Assembly: GCA_025360845.1 (NCBI GenBank)
Contig: JANYBJ010000318.1
Span: forward strand, 1-33,298
DNA length: 33,298 nucleotides
From: a bacterium
GTDB taxonomy: Bacteria > Verrucomicrobiota > Kiritimatiellia > RFP12 > UBA1067
Direction: 5' to 3'
Shown here: positions 31,229-33,298 of the stretch, in pieces
Layout of the letters: each line of letters opens with the position of its first letter
Position numbering within the stretch: the stretch's first letter is position 1
Notes under the pieces: model-generated
The model's input: the letters and a program-made list of their open reading frames with translations, nothing else
Databases searched by the model: none
What the model was told of the DNA's origin: nothing
Translations under genes and position numbers: made by a program

Positions 31229-32218
31229 TTACTCCGCCTTGATACCCAAACGACGCTCAAGGTCGCGGTCGCGTGTGCCGCCCAACTTCACGGCCTGGCG
31301 GTAATACATCTCCGCCTCGCCGGTCTCTTTGGGCTGCATCTCGAGCAACAGCCATGCCATATTGTGATATCCGTCGGGACGTTTGGGGTTGATCTTCATC
31401 GCCTTGTCCAACGTGTCCATCGCTTTGGCGTAGTTGCCCATCGCCGCGTACGAGCCGGCAGCCAGAAGCAGGGTCGGCTCATCGGAGGCATTGTCCGCCA
31501 ACAGATCATCGATCACCACCACCGCATCGGCGTGCTTGCCCTGCTGCACACGGGCGAGCGCCATCATAAAACGCGCCTCGCGGTTGTCGGGTTCCTTCTT
31601 GAGCACTTTGAGCACGGCCTTTTCCGCATCATCATACCGGTCCACGGAAAGCATGTCCTTGGCCCAGTCCAGCTCCGCTTTGATGTTGAGGGGTTTATCC
31701 GGATCATCCGCCTTATCTTTACCGTCCGAGGTGTCCACCTCGGGAGCGCCTGCCGGAGCCGCTTTCGTGCCCTGCTTGGAAGAGAGCATCACGGTGACCT
31801 CCGGCACATTGTTCGTCTCGGCCGCCTTCTTGCGTTCCGCCCGCTTGGCTTCGAGCGCCGTGGTGTCGGTCACCGCGACCGTCCGGGCGGTGGCATTCAC
31901 GTCTTCCAGCATGATCCGGTCAACCTCGGTTTCGCACAGCGCCTTGCGGAAGCGCACAGGCGCGAACTCGGACGTGGCCACCTCCCGCGGGTGCTCCTCC
32001 TCGACACGCGCGATTTCCGCCAACGCCTTGCGGTACAACTCGATCGCCTTTTTGGATTCGCCGTCGACATAGGCGGTTTGCGCCTGCGTCATCAGCTCGT
32101 TGGCCTCCTTCAGCAACACGGAGACTTTGGGGGTCTTTTCTTTGGCAAACGAGGCCGCCGGCGCGATGCTCACGCTCGCCAACACGAGAATTACGAAGAG
32201 GGTTCTTGGCACGATCAT
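31229..32218 (-). CDS. Periplasmic TPR protein upstream of ydbH
   Basis: A signal peptide (MIVPRTLFVILVLASVSIAPAASFA) precedes an amphipathic helical region (about 30-180) with a charged linker. Three or four C-terminal tetratricopeptide repeats follow (about 190-325), such as LDWAKDMLSVDRYDDAEKAVLKVLKKEPDN, MMALARVQQGKHADAVVVIDDLLADNASD and GSYAAMGNYAKAMDTLDKAMKINPKRPDGYHNMAWLLLEM. No enzymatic motif is seen. I chose ATG at 32218, nine bases after CGGAG, because it starts the signal peptide. An ATG at 32257 would overlap the methyltransferase stop. The 8-base gap to ydbH implies co-transcription, so it may assist the envelope bridge. Confidence 0.75.
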   Translation of the reverse strand: MIVPRTLFVILVLASVSIAPAASFAKEKTPKVSVLLKEANELMTQAQTAYVDGESKKAIELYRKALAEIARVEEEHPREVATSEFAPVRFRKALCETEVDRIMLEDVNATARTVAVTDTTALEAKRAERKKAAETNNVPEVTVMLSSKQGTKAAPAGAPEVDTSDGKDKADDPDKPLNIKAELDWAKDMLSVDRYDDAEKAVLKVLKKEPDNREARFMMALARVQQGKHADAVVVIDDLLADNASDEPTLLLAAGSYAAMGNYAKAMDTLDKAMKINPKRPDGYHNMAWLLLEMQPKETGEAEMYYRQAVKLGGTRDRDLERRLGIKAE

Positions 32219-32249
32219 ATCTGAATACTCCGGTTTGCCCTCCAGTTTA

Positions 32250-33053
32250 TCACACATCCGTTTGGGGCTTCACGCACAAAAAGAGCGGCTCTTCGCGATT
32301 CACCCCGAAGCGGGACGCGTCAATCTCGGGCAGACACTCCGCGTGCTTCTTCAGTTGCAACGTGAACCCTGCCCCACGGATGCGTTCGAACAGATCGCGC
32401 CCGTAGAGCCGGACATGGTCCTCCTGACCGTAGAACTCGATCCGCTTCTCGTCGGTGTCGATCTCCGCCGGGTCTTCCAGCGTCTTCTCTAAACCCGACG
32501 CGTAGGGAGTCTGCAAAATGGCGATCCCTCCTGGCTTGAGCACGCGGTAGATTTCGCGCAGCGCTTTCGCGTCGTCCGGCACATGCTCCAACACATGGTT
32601 GCAGAACACCCAATCGAAGGCGGCGGCCGCATACGGGATATCCGTCACGTCCAGCCTCTCGACATCCCCCCTCGCGGGAACCAGATCGCCCTTCACATAC
32701 CGCGCCGGACGGCACGCCTCGATGCGGCTGGCCAGCCGCTTTTCCGGAGCGAAATGCAGGATCGACGCGCCCGACATCTTTTTCCAATAATCGAGTTTTC
32801 CGAAGAACAGGAGCAGATGCCGCTCCCGGTCGTGACAGCGGCAGAAGGGGCACCAGAACTGGTCAAAGTCGCTTCCGACCCACTTCTGGTTGTGCAGGTA
32901 CGCGGAGAACGCTTTCCACCCGCCGCGGTATTTGGAGAACCGGAAAAACGTCTTGCCGCACACACAGCATTTTTTCGAACGCCCCAGCCCGTTCAGTCCG
33001 CGCCTCACCTTGCGCACAAACCCGATATTGTCCTGCGTCGGCTGATACAACAT
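32250..33053 (-). CDS. Class I SAM-dependent methyltransferase with N-terminal zinc ribbon
   Basis: Cys29-x2-Cys32 and Cys68-x2-Cys71 form a likely four-cysteine zinc site ahead of the catalytic domain. The methyltransferase fold shows ILHFAPEKRLASRIEA (motif I region, without the usual GxGxG), VERLDVTDIPYAAAAFDWVFCNHVLEHV (motifs II-IV) and REIYRVLKPGGIAILQTP (motif V, Methyltransf_11-like). The substrate is unknown. Zinc-ribbon methyltransferases of this shape occur near cell-surface polysaccharide genes as well as among RNA enzymes. I chose ATG at 33053, with GGGGG just upstream. The open frame above it is repeat sequence and not coding. Confidence 0.78.
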   Translation of the reverse strand: MLYQPTQDNIGFVRKVRRGLNGLGRSKKCCVCGKTFFRFSKYRGGWKAFSAYLHNQKWVGSDFDQFWCPFCRCHDRERHLLLFFGKLDYWKKMSGASILHFAPEKRLASRIEACRPARYVKGDLVPARGDVERLDVTDIPYAAAAFDWVFCNHVLEHVPDDAKALREIYRVLKPGGIAILQTPYASGLEKTLEDPAEIDTDEKRIEFYGQEDHVRLYGRDLFERIRGAGFTLQLKKHAECLPEIDASRFGVNREEPLFLCVKPQTDV

Positions 33054-33298
33054 GCTACCCCCTGACTTCAACGTTAGCATCAGGATTACGATTAAGAGCA
33101 CGATTACGATTAGGTGCCTTACGAACCAACAAGCACAATAAAAAACAAGTTGTTTGCACCCTCGCCCTCTGGGAGAGGGCCGGGGTGAGGGTTGTGGGCT
33201 TGCCCACATTGGGAGAAGAAAAACCGTTCGTAATCGTAATCATAATCCTAATCTTAATCGCTCAAGAAAGCTTGACTGAAACTTCAACTTTTCTTCAT
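33054..33298. repeat. Intergenic block of TAATCG-type repeats and copy 3 of the AACAAGTTGTTT repeat
   Basis: No gene is seen here. GATTACGATTAAGAGCACG and a further GATTACGATTAGG lie near 33080-33112. Their inverse (TCGTAATCGTAATCATAATC and on) lies near 33228-33260. The two runs face each other around AACAAGTTGTTT (33144-33155) and the REP-like hairpin. Similar ATCGTAATCGTAA words occur at 2208-2220 and 5059-5071. The promoter of the methyltransferase gene must be in or beyond this block. Confidence 0.5.
33158..33192. repeat. REP-like GC hairpin
   Basis: GCCCTCT (33164-33170) and AGAGGGC (33174-33180) form a perfect stem with loop GGG. They are enclosed by ACCCTC (33158-33163) and GAGGGT (33187-33192). 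This CCCTCRCCC-type text is a widely distributed bacterial intergenic repeat, as I recall it, rather than a specific regulatory site. Confidence 0.55.

Noticed and set aside
33054-33209. N-terminal extension of the methyltransferase up to 33209
   Set aside because: The extension translates REP-like and TAATCG repeats, while the ATG at 33053 has a ribosome-binding site and starts the protein-like sequence.
1-33298. CRISPR array, tRNA, rRNA, integrase or insertion sequence
   Set aside because: No regularly spaced direct repeats of CRISPR length, no cloverleaf-like segment and no transposase or integrase motif were seen in any frame. A dedicated scan could still find a tRNA that I missed.

Overview
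The window is about 33 kb of GC-rich DNA from a diderm bacterium. It has a TonB system, an outer-membrane barrel protein, a TonB-dependent receptor, lipoproteins and a YdbH/YnbE/YdbL-type envelope bridge. Secreted proteins of the beta-helix type and intergenic text built on CACGAAG and TAATCG words suggest the PVC group, perhaps Kiritimatiellota or Verrucomicrobiota. That placement is inference; no rRNA or other marker gene is present. Almost everything from 5 kb onward lies on the minus strand.

Layout. 1-2.1 kb: the 3' part of rsmB (plus strand) converges on, and overlaps by four bases, a short-form malic enzyme. 2.3-4.4 kb: three unrecognised plus-strand genes and an HPr-like phosphocarrier. 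4.4-5.4 kb: a gene-poor stretch with hairpins and repeats. 5.4-10.1 kb (minus): an energy-transduction operon, read as DUF3450, ExbB with a long periplasmic part (TtpC-like), ExbD, TonB, TPR. 10.2-17 kb (minus): a large TonB-dependent receptor, a putative lipoprotein and a secreted beta-helix-type protein. 17.2-25.8 kb (minus): an outer-membrane porin followed by pstS-pstC-pstA-pstB-phoU-phoB-phoR. 26.3-27.4 kb: alanine racemase. 27.5-33 kb (minus): a zinc-ribbon methyltransferase, a TPR protein and a ydbH-ynbE-ydbL set. The last 250 bases are repeats.

The main result is regulatory. Upstream of the porin, the beta-helix protein and the TonB-dependent receptor I find arrays of hexamers of the type YTAACA or CTCACR repeated every 11 bases. 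In all three, exactly nine bases separate the last hexamer from a -10-like hexamer (CATACT, TATTGT, TATGCT). A weaker version precedes pstS. This is the geometry of PhoB/PhoP-family Pho boxes, and phoB-phoR lies in the same block. I infer that the receptor, the beta-helix protein and probably the lipoprotein belong to the phosphate-starvation response. The neighbouring TonB operon would then power a surface system that captures phosphate or a phosphorus compound and passes it to PstSCAB.

The calls come from reading the sequence and translations by eye. No alignments, structure predictions or database searches were run. I saw no tRNA, rRNA, CRISPR array, insertion sequence or integrase.
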